Position numbers and translations under genes: made by a program | DNA from: Echinarachnius parma | Taxonomy: Eukaryota > Echinodermata > Echinoidea > Clypeasteroida > Echinarachniidae | Direction of reading: 5' to 3' | Length of the DNA: 64,000 nucleotides | NCBI GenBank assembly: GCA_037951105.1 | Contig: JBAMJV010008044.1 | Span: 1 to 64,000 of the forward strand | Shown: positions 22,073 through 32,590 of the stretch, one piece after another | Position numbering within the stretch: position 1 is the first letter of the stretch | How the letters are laid out: every line of letters begins with the position of its first letter | Notes under the pieces: generated by a model | Database searches by the model: none | What the model saw: only the letters and a program-made list of their open reading frames with translations | What the model was told of the DNA's origin: nothing

Positions 22073-22332
22073 ATATGTGACCGGCTACAGCAAAACCCTG
22101 CACTTGTCAGTAAAAATCAAAATGTAGATTTGTTGTGCCATTGGAAAGGCCCTATAACAAACCTTCATTTGATGTTTTGTTCTAACAGATTGGTCAATAA
22201 TTGGCGAAGATATGGTTGTTTCAATTTTACAGTCATAAGTATTTTACACATATTATGTGAACTTAAAATGCCCATTTCTTTAAAACATGAATTACCGACA
22301 AGTGCAGTGTTTCGCTATAGCCGGTCACATAT
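22073..22332. mobile_element. TIR element, ATATGTGACCGGCTA family, 260 bp
   Basis: Ends ATATGTGACCGGCTACAGCA and, as reverse complement, ATATGTGACCGGCTATAGCG; the match continues further in (CTGCACTTGTC). A fragment GACCCGGCTACAGCA is at about 46206. No ORF of note. Confidence 0.8.
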
Positions 22333-22638
22333 TGCCTTGCGACTGTCATTTTAGGAATCCCCCATGACTACATTTAACCTATGGATTTAAATTGGTAAAT
22401 TACAGATAATGGCCTGAATTCACTTCATTTAGCCCATTGACTAAAATAACCTGGGGTAAGTTCAGAAAATAGTTAGAAAATAAACAAGTTCTAATTTAGG
22501 GTGTCTGCCTTAATGCCAAATCTTCACGTGGCCTGAAAAATATTGAAAGAAATGCACAAGTATTAAGAATGTAGTGTAAGAAATACACTAAAATATACAT
22601 TCACATATATACATTCACAAATAACAAATGCCTAAACT

Positions 22639-23691
22639 AAAGGGTACCACCACCCAAAAAGAATATTCTTATAAATGAAAGATAAACATGTTTAGTAGTA
22701 CTAGTCCATTCCACCAACAAGTTCAGACTAATAAAGTTTCTGGAGAAAAATTATATAATTGGAAAAAGCATCACCGTACTAAAGCATGCGTTCATTGGTC
22801 TGCATACAAAGACTATCTTTTGTCAAGGGCGAAAGCATCATCCAGGATTCTATTGTCTCCAAACGTATGCGTGAATAGAATTGGCGCACTGGTAAATGTT
22901 TGGCGCATGGGGAACCATGATGCCATAATAGTTCTGTAACTGTGCTAGGAAAAGACTTAGAAACAGTAGATCACTATATATATTTAGAAAAGAAGATCAC
23001 CCTCATCAATGACACCGGCGAGGAAATAAAGAGAAGAATCCAGATGGGTTGGGCGAAGTTTGGCTCACTCAGCTAAATATTTTGAGACTACTCTTTCGAT
23101 CTCCATGAAGAGGCAGGTATTTGACCAGTGTATCATACCTGTTCTCTCATATGGAGCTGAAACCTGGACAACCACTAAACGTTTGGAGAAAAGACTTAGG
23201 GTGACAGAACTGGCTATGGAAAGAATAATGAAAGGTGTAACACAGAAGGACAGGATGTCAAAATTTAGACCTAAGACAGAAATCAGGAGTGCAGGATATT
23301 ATGTTGATCATCAAATCAAAGAAATGGAGGTGGGCAGGACACCTAGCCAGGGCGTATGACAACATATGGACACACAAAACAACAGTTTGGACTCCTAGAC
23401 ACCTAACCAGAAAAAGAGGGAGACAAAGCAGAAGATGGAGGGATGATATAACAGCAAAAAATGGCATTGTTTGGCAGAGAATAGCTCAAGATAGAACAAA
23501 ATGGATAACTGGTGAAGAGGCCTTCCTCCTGCAGGGGAGTGAAGTAGGCTGAAGAAGAAGAAGTGGTGGTAATTAATTACATTGTTTATGAATTACGCAA
23601 CCCTTTGCAAAGTGTTGAGCATCTATACAATATCACTCAAAGGTACCAACACATATAGTTATGTGTTGTTCTTTGCCCGGTGGTCCCCTTT
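22639..23691. mobile_element. MITE family F3 (AAAGGGTACCACCAC) split by a LINE
   Basis: Left end AAAGGGTACCACCACCC; right end GGTGGTCCCCTTT. The halves align with the uninterrupted copy at 29508-29745, read in reverse (GCGTGAATAGAATTG.CGCACT, GTGGTGGTA, TTGTTTATGAATT). The break falls after TTCTGTAA, where the LINE fragment is inserted. Confidence 0.7.
22938..23565 (+). mobile_element. non-LTR retrotransposon 3' fragment (RT C-terminus)
   Basis: Plus-strand readings in shifting frames give the C-terminal end of a LINE reverse-transcriptase polyprotein: an 'HYIYLEKKI' piece near 22970, FDQCIIPVLSYGAETWTTTK at about 23120, and RWAGHLARAYDN then RKRGRQSRRWRDDI near 23330-23450. The LSYGAETW.....RL, W.GH.AR and RG....RW.DD motifs are typical of RTE-like LINEs. 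The element ends in a GAAGAAGAAG tail at 23550-23565, as RTE elements often do. It is 5'-truncated with at least two frameshifts, so inactive. Confidence 0.8.
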
Positions 23692-24339
23692 AATGATGAA
23701 TGGAAATTATAAGCAAGTGCCATATTAGGCTATTTTGCCTTTAGGTTCAGTCATAACTCTGCCTGGAATCTGGTGAAATAAAAACAACTGTACATTTCAT
23801 ATTGTGCAAGACATACAGATTACAGAATGTATAAACAAGGAATAGTTATTTATTATAAATTCACATGTATAAATAATGCAGAGTTGAAAAACAAGTTTAA
23901 TACAAGTTAAAGTGCAAATATATCAAACATATAGTGAATAATAGCAGTCTATACCATGAACCTTTTAGTGAACATGGAATATACATGTACCCATGCACAG
24001 AAATTTAAAGACAATTCAAGACACATAGATGTCAGTTTAGGGTTTGTGCATTAATAGGCTAATAAGACATACAATGTAACTGGTACAAATAAATTCACCC
24101 CATTTTGGCACAGCTCAATCTGTTAGAAATAAGAAGAATATTATTCTGGCAAACAACCACAACACCCCTACCAACTATTAAGGAGAACACACATGTATAT
24201 TATGGTGTTAGCAATATAATATACAAGTATCAGAAAATGGAAATGAGACTAAAATATGAACTTCAATGTGAAGTTTCCACTGCTTATACAGTGCATGTCA
24301 TAAAATATTGGTTTCATGCAAAAAAATAAGTGCACTTAC

Positions 24340-26045
24340 TAGATTTGGTATGAAGCCTGGTTGCACAAACTTGTATCCTGCTAGTGTGTGTGCACTCATG
24401 TCACAATGAATTGTCAATGAAGTCATGTCAGACAATCCCCTTGTTTTCACCAATTCAGCTGCATCTCTGTTATGGCATTCAAATGCTACATCCACCAAGA
24501 AATCCTTCTCCGCCATCCTCCTCTCATCCTCCTCCCATGGCTCTTCTGCCCGGCGGATGATTTCGTCTGCCATCTTGCTCATTCTAGTCAAGATATCGAT
24601 CCCAACTTCCTTGTGCTGTGCCGTGCAGAAGTACATCAGGTATCTCAACTCCTCCTTACTTGGCAGCACCACCTCTACTATCAGCCGCTCATACTCTACG
24701 TGGTCGGAATAGTAGAGTAAAGCAAGGTGTATTCCCGCCATATACTCTTGGAAGAGTTTATGGGGGAAGTACACCTTAGACTGCACACGGGACTGGGTCG
24801 TATTTTGCCATTGTACCTTTGGGGTGAGCTTCTTGTCTTTTGTCAGGACTCCTATCTCGCAGGCCATCACCATTGCCTCTTCACAGCCCTCCAATTCCTT
24901 CTCATTGAAGACCATGTTCTTATCAAGGAGACCATCAAAGGCGATCTTAGCAACTGGTTTCAACTGCTCATCAATGTTCTCAACACACCTCATATGATCT
25001 GGATCATCGAGATCTGGGTAGGTCTTCTGGGCAAAGTGCTCCTTGAGAAATAGAAACATCTCTTTCAAAAGTTGTGAAAATGTCTGCAACTGTTCAATCT
25101 TCCTACACCTTTCTTCCCCCAGTTCCCTCCACATCAAGCACAGCATGGACACGTAGATGGGGAAAGGCGCCATATTCTCTGCTATGATTTCGTTGTCCTG
25201 CATAAACTCGATCAGATTAGTAGCTTTCATTTTGTCATTTTTGAAGTACTTCTGAATGTACACTGAAAAGTTTTCTTCGGTGAATCCCACAACACGGATA
25301 ACGGTATACAAGTTCTTCAGCTTTTCTTTCCATTTGAACTGGACTGCCTTCCAGGGACGGGATGTCACCATGACAAGACACGTTTCCAGTTGGTCTGAAG
25401 AGAGAGTCTCTACAATATTTGTCTCAGGAGTAGTAGTGTGGCTAGTTTGAGAAGCCTCAGATGTTTTTGTGTTGCTTCTTGGTTGTGGCTTGTTTTTATC
25501 TGCCTGGGTGCTTTCTTGTATGATGTCCTTCTTGAATTCATCTAGCCCATCATAGATGATGAAGACTTTGTTTGGGTAACATAGGATGTATTCATCCAGC
25601 TGGCTGGCTCGAACTGGATTATCCTTCTTCAGGTAGCTTTTGGCTATATCTCCATTGGTGCAACCCTCTGATTCTCGCAACGGAACAACAATGACCATGT
25701 CAAATTGCTGGTAACGACCCTCCACCCAGTCCCATGCTATCTTAGCACAGAATGTGGTCTTGCCAACTCCAGCTTCTCCCTGCACCATCAGTCGTTTGGG
25801 TAGTTCCCCATTAACCTTGATGTTCAGGAGGTCTTTGTAATCCAGATCTTCCCAGTATCTGCCATCTTCTTTGAGCATCTTCAGGTTTGTGTAGATGTCT
25901 TCAAATTGAAGAAGAGAGGAAGGATCCAATGGATCTTCTCGTATCTTACACAGCTGTGTTCGATAGAAGAATCTCAGATCGGCACAGCACCTTTGTAGCT
26001 CCTCCTCTGAGAGGGGTGATGCAGATCCAACAGATGATGTCTGAC
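24340..26045 (-). CDS. NLR gene, NACHT exon
   Basis: A 1706-nt exon with acceptor TTTCTTTGTAG and donor GTAAGT. Two leading bases, then 568 codons, ending in phase 0. The N-terminal linker (SEEELQRCCADLRFFYRTQL) is followed by the NACHT NTPase. Walker A is GEAGVGKTT (about residue 90). Walker B is VFIIYDGLDEF. A polar insertion rich in Lys, Ser and Thr (QADKNKPQPRSNTKTSEASQ) precedes the VMVTSRPW sensor motif. The winged-helix/superhelical region carries KVYFPHKLFQEYMAG. NACHT domains bind ATP and oligomerise signalling NLRs in the cytosol. All nucleotide-binding residues look intact. A single large NACHT exon is usual for invertebrate deuterostome NLRs. The first residue of the longest open frame (25929) is a TTG codon inside the exon, not a start. 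Confidence 0.9.
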
Positions 26046-26818
26046 CTACAAAGAAATTTATAAGGAAAAGTGTTGCTTGTACATCTCAGAAAAGATTCAA
26101 GTTATTGAAACTCTTGTAGTGTGTAAACCAATACTGGTGGGAATAATAAGTTGTTTTTTCTTTCCCCATGTATTTGGGCAAAGGATAATAATTTGACATT
26201 CTAAATGGATCTACTAACTACACTGCCAGTGAAAAGAAAACAAACAACAACAACAAAAACTTTCTGGTGACACTAAGTCACTTACATATCATTCTTTGAC
26301 AACATCTAGTTTTGCGACATATTCTTCACAATACTGAAGTGTTCCTGTGCTCTATTTTGATTATGTTGAATTCAGTGACTGTCACCCTTTCAGTTCTGCT
26401 TAGATTATTTTGAGTGACAGTGCATGTTGATACATGCATACAAATGACAAATCGTTGATATACATTGTGTACAGTAAAGCGCCTAGAGATAATTTGATAT
26501 TAGACGTAAAATAAATTTAATATATTAATGTGATACATTATCACTATTCTGTCAAAATTAAATAATTACTCAAATAACAAAGTGATAATTTGAACAATAA
26601 AAACTGAATTAATACAACTATACATGTAAGTAAGAGGAGAAATCCAAGGCATAAAAGAACCACTAGAGTTGCACTAAAATTCCTTCACCCATGTAATAGC
26701 AATACATTAATCAATAGGAAATCAAAGGTCACCCCTCTATGTGATATATATTTCAAACTAAGAAATGTACATACATTTTCACAAAATCTAATTAATTGAA
26801 AAGGAGCAAAGAACAAAA

Positions 26819-26892
26819 GGTGACACCATGAATCGAACCCGAGACCTCTGGATTGCTAGACAGGTGCTCAACCCACTGTGCCACAAAGACTC
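26819..26892 (-). repeat. tRNA-derived SINE head
   Basis: The minus strand shows a box A-like GTGGCACAGTGGGTTGAGCA and a box B GGTTCGATTCA, about 73 nt, ending GGTGTCACC. The anticodon stem pairs poorly, so this is a SINE or tRNA relic rather than a working tRNA gene. It lies in an NLR intron. Confidence 0.65.
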
Positions 26893-27269
26893 TTGAATGG
26901 GGGATCAAACAAAGTGATGTAGCTTGTTCAATCATTTTAAATATTTCTAGTCAGTTTCCTCTATGTTTGAATTCACAATTAATACCAAAAAAAAGCTGCA
27001 TCCCTTTGTGTGATCCTGTGAACTTTCTCTAGAAAAGTTGATTTAATTATCCTTGGGTTAGTGCCCGGTTTATATATCTTCTGACTTATCGAGCAATAAA
27101 AAGGATTTCATGGGAACACCCCCACTATTCGTGGCTTGAGCACCGGTCTATTTTTCTTTGCACGTTTGTAATCATTTAAGATATTTCCAGTCAGTTTCCT
27201 CTATGTTTGAATTCAAAATGTAATTAAACAAATCGCACTAAACCCAAAACAAACAAGATTATGATTAAT

Positions 27270-27656
27270 TTAAAGGGATCTAGTAACTTTGTTGACATGT
27301 GCAAAAACTGATGAAGGGAAGATGCAATGTATATTGTTGTTATCTCATATGTCCACAGGGTATTGTGTGAACATTTCAAGTCAAATGGACATTGCATGGC
27401 CAAGTAATGAGCGAAAATGCAAAGTGATATTCACTAACTCACTTCACTCACTTTGTACACGGTAAGAAAAACTCCACCGGAGTTTTTCTTACCTGAATAC
27501 TTCAATCGTACATATCTTTGTAACGAAAGGGAAATTTGAAAAACTGAAACCGGTCCCATGATTTTATTGTTAATACAAATACAACAAGGTATGAGGGAAC
27601 CGCTAGAATTAAAATTTTATTTTGAGGATTTGAACAATGTTACTAAGTCCCTTTAA
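27270..27656. mobile_element. MITE family F2, full copy
   Basis: Left TTAAAGGGATCTAGTAAC; right GTTACTAAGTCCCTTTAA; 387 bp. A perfect internal hairpin GTAAGAAAAACTCC/GGAGTTTTTCTTAC is at about 27461-27492. Other copies are at 9506-9735 and 63797 to the window end. It sits 9 bp from the linker exon of the NLR gene. Confidence 0.85.
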
Positions 27657-27665
27657 GAGGCTTAC

Positions 27666-27725
27666 CTCTTCTTTCATCTCCCATCATTGAAGCAGGGCTT
27701 TCCAATGGAGATGCTGATGGTGAAT
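27666..27725 (-). CDS. NLR gene, 60-nt linker exon
   Basis: Acceptor GGTGTTAACAG and donor GTAAGC. Two leading bases complete the codon from the Death exon, then 19 codons plus one base. It reads SPSASPLESPASMMGDERR, a Ser/Pro-rich flexible linker between Death and NACHT domains. Support comes from perfect phase on both sides and position, not from homology. Confidence 0.6.
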
Positions 27726-28228
27726 CTGTTAACACCAGAAATAAAAGTGATACACTACATGAGCATCAATAATTTCCATTATTCCAATACATTAGTTTTA
27801 AATAATATAAAGTATGCATGGCTCAATACTTACACTGGACTGCTGGCCTGGTGTCACTAAATATATGTTTAATATTTGAGCAAACAAAGATTATATGAGT
27901 CATTTTGGGTGGCTCAATTGGGCGACCGGATATTCAAACTAACAATGACAGAATGAGTAAATCTTGATATCTGTCATCTCAAGCTTGCCTTATTTATAAC
28001 CAATGTTTTAAGAGTGTGCATTTTTTTTAATGGCACATATTTTAAAAGTCAAATTCAATTTAGAGGTCATCAAAGATGAGTTTAAGGCCACAAAAAGAAA
28101 AATATTTTAACGACACAACCAGGCCATGAATTTGCACAAAATCAAATGCAGAAAACAGAACATAACTAAACTGGATAGATGTATATGTACAGTTTGTTGT
28201 ATACTTACTGAGAAGTGAATAAACCCTT

Positions 28229-28307
28229 TTAACCCATTCCCTTCAAGGTTCTGAAATCAAAATGGACGTTGTACATAGCCCACCTGGCTCTCATGAGCAA
28301 GGGATTA
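28229..28307. repeat. short TTAACCC...GGATTAA element
   Basis: Third copy of the roughly 80-bp family at 6748 and 15124: TTAACCCATTCCCTTCAAGG at the left, AGCAAGGGATTAA at the right. Confidence 0.5.
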
Positions 28308-28466
28308 ATGTAGAAAGTGATTATATAGAGGTAATGTACAACAATTAGATTCATACCAAGGCCTGACAAAAAAAATTCATTTGTATTTCATATTGGGCAG
28401 CTGGAAAATGAAACTAAATTATTGTATGAGAACAAAAGATGTATTAGAGAGATTTACATTGCATAC

Positions 28467-28888
28467 CTATTGGAAGATGCTCATCTGCTATCCTGCGTAG
28501 CTTTGCTGTCACCAGTGCTTCCCTGAGGACAGACCTTGCCTCAGCCTCTCCCACAGTGTCATCATGCCAGTCTCGTAGCATCTGCAGTGTTCCTTCACTA
28601 GTCACTCGATGGTACCGCATATTGGTCTTGATGTAGTTTTCAATATCCCCCTGGCAAAATCCGAGCACTCTTCCCAGGACTTCAATCTTGTCATTGTCAG
28701 TGATGTTCTTAGCAATACCACGAATGATATCATCAAAACTAGGGGGAAATGCAGTAATAAGACATAAAAGAGATAAGTATGTTGCAAAAAAGATACATCC
28801 AAAAAATATTCTAGTAGCTGCGATCACGCCTTTGCAAACAAATAAAAATGCCAGGATCCACACAATGAGTAGAAGTGTTGTAACCCAT
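28467..28888 (-). CDS. NLR gene, exon with two hydrophobic segments and Death domain
   Basis: Acceptor CCTTTCCAATTTCAG before 28888; donor GTATGC at 28466. One leading base completes the Arg codon from exon 1. The first 50 codons hold two hydrophobic stretches, VTTLLLIVWILAFLFV and IFFGCIFFATYLSLLCLITA, separated by CKGVIAATR. They are followed by a Death fold: FDDIIRGIAKNITDNDKIEV, LGRVLGFCQGDIENYI, TLQMLRDWHDD, VLREALVTAKLRRIADEHLP. Conserved Death features (LG..LG....DI..., the Trp in the fourth helix, L..AL....L..IAD) are present. Death domains recruit downstream adaptors by homotypic contact. A second acceptor, TTTCCCCCTAG, before 28738 has the same phase and would give a soluble form lacking the hydrophobic part. 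Which acceptor is used cannot be told from sequence. Confidence 0.75.
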
Positions 28889-29164
28889 CTGAAATTGGAA
28901 AGGGTCAAAAGACAATTAGCAAACAAAGAGGGGTCGTATCCTTCTCCATATCACTGCCAGATTGTCTTTTTACTACACGTGCTCCCAAAATCCATCACTT
29001 CTTGTGGCCTCTTTACCCAGACCTAAATGTTGACTGCATTACACCGTTGGTCCTCTTAGGGTGAGCTTACATGCATACACTTGATAAATGTGTCAGTTCT
29101 CACTGCATCTTTCCCTGTATCTTGACTACATGCACTGTGGACCCTCCTGGAGTGAGATTAGATG

Positions 29165-29745
29165 CACTCCACCATGCAGACTTTGATGTGTACTTCTTGC
29201 AGATAGAAAAAGGTGAAGTATGGTGAAACACACTGCAAGTATGACAAACAAATAATACTTGTTATTTAAAGGGGACCACCAGGCAAAGAACAACACATAA
29301 TCATATGTTTTGGGCGTATAGCTGGCAGGTCGAGTGTAGGTGTCAGAACTCGTCTTGTGCCCTAGCTATGTGGCCATCCTCGTGTGACATAACATGCATA
29401 CACTCCATCATGCAGACTTTGAGTTGTGTAGCTGGCATGTAGAAAAAGGAGAAGAATTGTGAAACACATGCACTGCAAGTACGGGAAATAAATACAAATA
29501 ATTTGTAGGGGACCACCAGGCAAAAAGCAACACATGATTATATGTTTTGGTACCTTTGTGTGTTATTGAGTATTTATGCCCGACACTATGCAAATGGTTT
29601 TGAAATTCATAAACAATACCACCACTTACGGAACCAATATGGCCACATGGTTCCGTATGCCTTCGCCAAACGTCTGCGAGTGCGTCAATTCTATTCACGC
29701 ATAAGTTGGATACAATATAATCACAGACGACGCTACATACTTTAG
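29165..29745. repeat. duplicated host block plus MITE family F3 (29268-29311 and 29508-29745)
   Basis: A roughly 238-bp direct duplication (CTCCA(C/T)CATGCAGACTTTGA, GAAACACA.GCACTGCAAGTA, GGGGACCACCAGGCAAA). The second unit continues into a longer F3 element, which ends near CGCATAAGTTGG. The 113-codon antisense frame here lies inside the repeat and is not a gene. Confidence 0.7.
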
Positions 29746-30054
29746 ACACATCATGCCCAGAGGCATTGGATGAGAGAAAAATATATGTTGAATGGACAAT
29801 TTTGTCTTTGTTGAATCACAGGCCACAACAAAAAGTATATACATAAAAAGAGAAGATATTAACCAACGACCATTTGAGACGGGGAAGTGTGGAAATGTGA
29901 CTAAATGTGGTTATTTAGCCAATATACCATAGCTTTTTGACAGAATTGTCAGAGGTTGCCATGGTAACAATTGTTTTGGCGTAAGCGTGAACGTGCACAC
30001 TGCTGTATATGATTCGTGCCGAGCATGTTCGATTTTCTCTAGCATGCCCCCAAA

Positions 30055-31144
30055 TAGTGCTGTTGACAAGTCCCGGGTACCCGGGTCCCGCCGAAAAATG
30101 TCGAGTCCCGGGCGCAAAAATCGATACTCGATATCCCGAAAAAAAAGCAAAAAGTCCCCTTTTTGAACGCCCGAGTTATCTGCCCACTCTCATTTTCTTT
30201 TTCCCTCTTAGAACTCCCAAGTTTTCTGCCCACTCTCATTTTCTTTTTCCCTCTTTGAACTCTTTTTGTGTTCATACTCTGTAATAATATGCTAGTTATC
30301 ATTCAGTTTATTAACTCATGATATGCAATTGTATTAAACCTTTGTTTGAAACTTCATATTTGTCTATCGATCTCTTCATTTATGTATGTATACCTATATC
30401 GCGCACCGCATGTGCATCGAATGTAACAAGGCACAATTCCACCAGATCCCACATACATGATACATTTACAGGCGCTCAATGCATAGCCCCAAACAACCAC
30501 TGATCGACTATTCATGCATATTCATGATGTCACAGCCAATCAAAAGGCGACAGCACTTGTGTACGTTAGATCGGTGCCTCGCCAGCTAGCCCATACATGT
30601 AGTGCGCTGTACCTGATACAGTACCACGCACTGATACACATTAGAGGCGTGGCCTATTCAGCTACAGCCAATCGAAGCGTAGTAGCATGGAAGCACCAAT
30701 TGTGCAGTACTAGTACAGTACTACTGCACAATCGGTGCTTCCATGCTACTACGCTTCGATTGGCTGTAGCTGAATAGGCCACGCCTCCACGTCTAGCCAA
30801 TCGAGCGTAGTAGCATGTATCACAGCATTAGCTAGAGAAGTAAGACTATTAGGAAGTACCGATTGTGCGTGGTCAATGTGTGTTGGTGTGTGCGTGCGCT
30901 AGGTATAGAGCTGGAGCACGTGTTTTTCTTTGGAAATAATTTGTGAGTTGTAAACTGAGAATGGATCGAGGGGCCATCTACCATATATGCGCTGCATTTT
31001 TGTCACTTGAATGAACATGTTTTCCCAGCGGCATGACATGCCGATAGCGAAATCAACAAATGGATTAATTTCGGGTACCCGGGACTCGCCCGAAAAATTA
31101 TCGCGAGTCCCGGGTAGTAAATATACCCGAAATCGACAGCACTA
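30055..31144. mobile_element. hAT-type non-autonomous element, 1090 bp
   Basis: Ends TAGTGCTGTTGA and TCGACAGCACTA (TIR with one mismatch). They are flanked by a perfect 8-bp target duplication CCCCCAAA (30047-30054 and 31145-31152). An 8-bp duplication and a TAGTG-type end are hallmarks of the hAT superfamily. GTCCCGGGTACCCGGG-type subterminal repeats occur at both ends. The centre (30644-30787) is a nearly perfect 72-bp-arm hairpin. No transposase. Confidence 0.9.
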
Positions 31145-31279
31145 CCCCCAAAACATAAGATGCCGAACTATGTACCAAACATTCCTTTTCTTTGATTTGG
31201 AAGAGGGTGTCATTCCGCTTTGTCATACAAAACAAAGGCTTGTACAGTGAATGAATTGCCTAGACCCGTATTTCTATAG

Positions 31280-31440
31280 TCTATATATATCTATTTACGA
31301 AAGGTGAACTAATACATACAGCTTTGGTTTCTTCCAATATTTAAATAGTTGCAAAGAATAATCATAAATGATTGAGAAGGAAGAATAATAGGCGTAGCTT
31401 AATATATATCTATATATATCTATTTCTATATATCGAGATG
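31280..31440. repeat. SINE tail fragment plus TATATC repeats
   Basis: GTGAACTAATACATACAGCT, then AATAATCATAAATGATTGAG and GGCGTAGCTTAAT match the left part of the SINE units in 42675-43785. The tRNA-like head is missing, replaced by TATATCTATATA repeats. Confidence 0.65.
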
Positions 31441-32139
31441 GCATCGTTTCCCTGTCTGAAGCCAATTTAGTTGCTTTTACAGTGACTCATATCAGAATAA
31501 TAAATGCTTGTGGTCTAGACTATGCTTCGCTAGGGCGGAAATAAATGCACAACTTTCTGTATTATTATTATCTATATATACCATGATATTTCTAAGTATA
31601 ACTATTGAATTAATTGCGAACGCGTACGCACTCGTTGATATCATTCAAGTCAAATGTCGTATGAACACCCTCGTTCTGACTAGAAAATATGTACTATCAT
31701 GTTTAACATGTTTTCGAAGTAGAAACAAATAAAACACATATTAAATAATTTGATTCAAAATGATTAACTATACGCAGTGCAATGTATTTTTGTTCGCTCC
31801 GATTTTTCATAAAAATACGTTATTAAACTAATAGTTAAAATTGCATTTGGCTAGACCAATCAACGTCAGTCCCAAAAAACGTCATGTTTCGGCGGCAAAC
31901 AAAAATCATGGCGCCACTCAGAGCATCCATAAAGAGCCTGCGATAGCAAAACAGAAACTATGCCCACTCTTCAAAAGAATTCACGGAACGGGTGATTCAG
32001 GGATATTTGGGATGTGTGAAAATACTACACAGTTTGCTTTGTGTTATGCGTTTTGGTTCGCTTTAAGAATCAAATAACACCCAAAGATTTCTATGTGTGA
32101 TGTACTGCAATGTTAGGAGAATGGGTGATGAGTGTGAGT
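31441..32139. other. no recognisable gene
   Basis: AT-rich unique-looking sequence. The frame at 31841-32077 (78 codons) has no recognisable motif. Confidence 0.4.
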
Positions 32140-32420
32140 TGACCAGCATTTTTATACTACAGATGGACGGTCCCAAGACTGAGCCTTGTGGCACACCATA
32201 ATCAGCTCACTCTCAGAAGACATTATGAGGTCGTTTATCCTGACTGACTGTGTCCTTAATTTGCTTAGATACGATGTGATCCATGACAGAGATTGCTAAC
32301 AATTTCATTCATACCATTTAAATATAGCTCACTGTCAGAAGACATTATGAGGTTGTTTTTATACTGACTGACTGCATCCTATCGCTCAGATACGATGTGG
32401 TCCGTGACGGAGATTGTTAA
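32140..32420 (-). mobile_element. LINE reverse-transcriptase scrap, internally duplicated
   Basis: The minus strand reads SYLSKLRTQSVRINDL, SSESEL, then (one base shifted) YGVPQGSVLGP. This is the RT motif (G)VPQGS.LGP of non-LTR elements with its usual upstream Y...R.Q.V. The upstream part is repeated at 32318-32415 (SYLSDRMQSVSI, SSDSEL). It is broken by frameshifts and stops. Confidence 0.75.
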
Positions 32421-32590
32421 TAAATCATTTATGCTATTTACAAGGTAGATGTGTTGAAGTTTTTAGGGGGTGGGTGAATCTATATATAACTACCAACCAA
32501 AAAATCCTAATTTGTGTACAGATCTATGCCAGTTATTATGTTTGTGATGAAAATGTGTTTTCATCCTTAACCCTTAAAACTATCTAACTA

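Noticed and set aside
24425..25450. Plus-strand frames across the NACHT exon
   Set aside because: They are antisense shadows of a clear minus-strand NACHT coding region.
29408..29749. 113-codon minus-strand frame upstream of the Death exon
   Set aside because: It falls inside an F3 MITE copy also found at 22639 and 33766, so it is repeat sequence, not an NLR exon.
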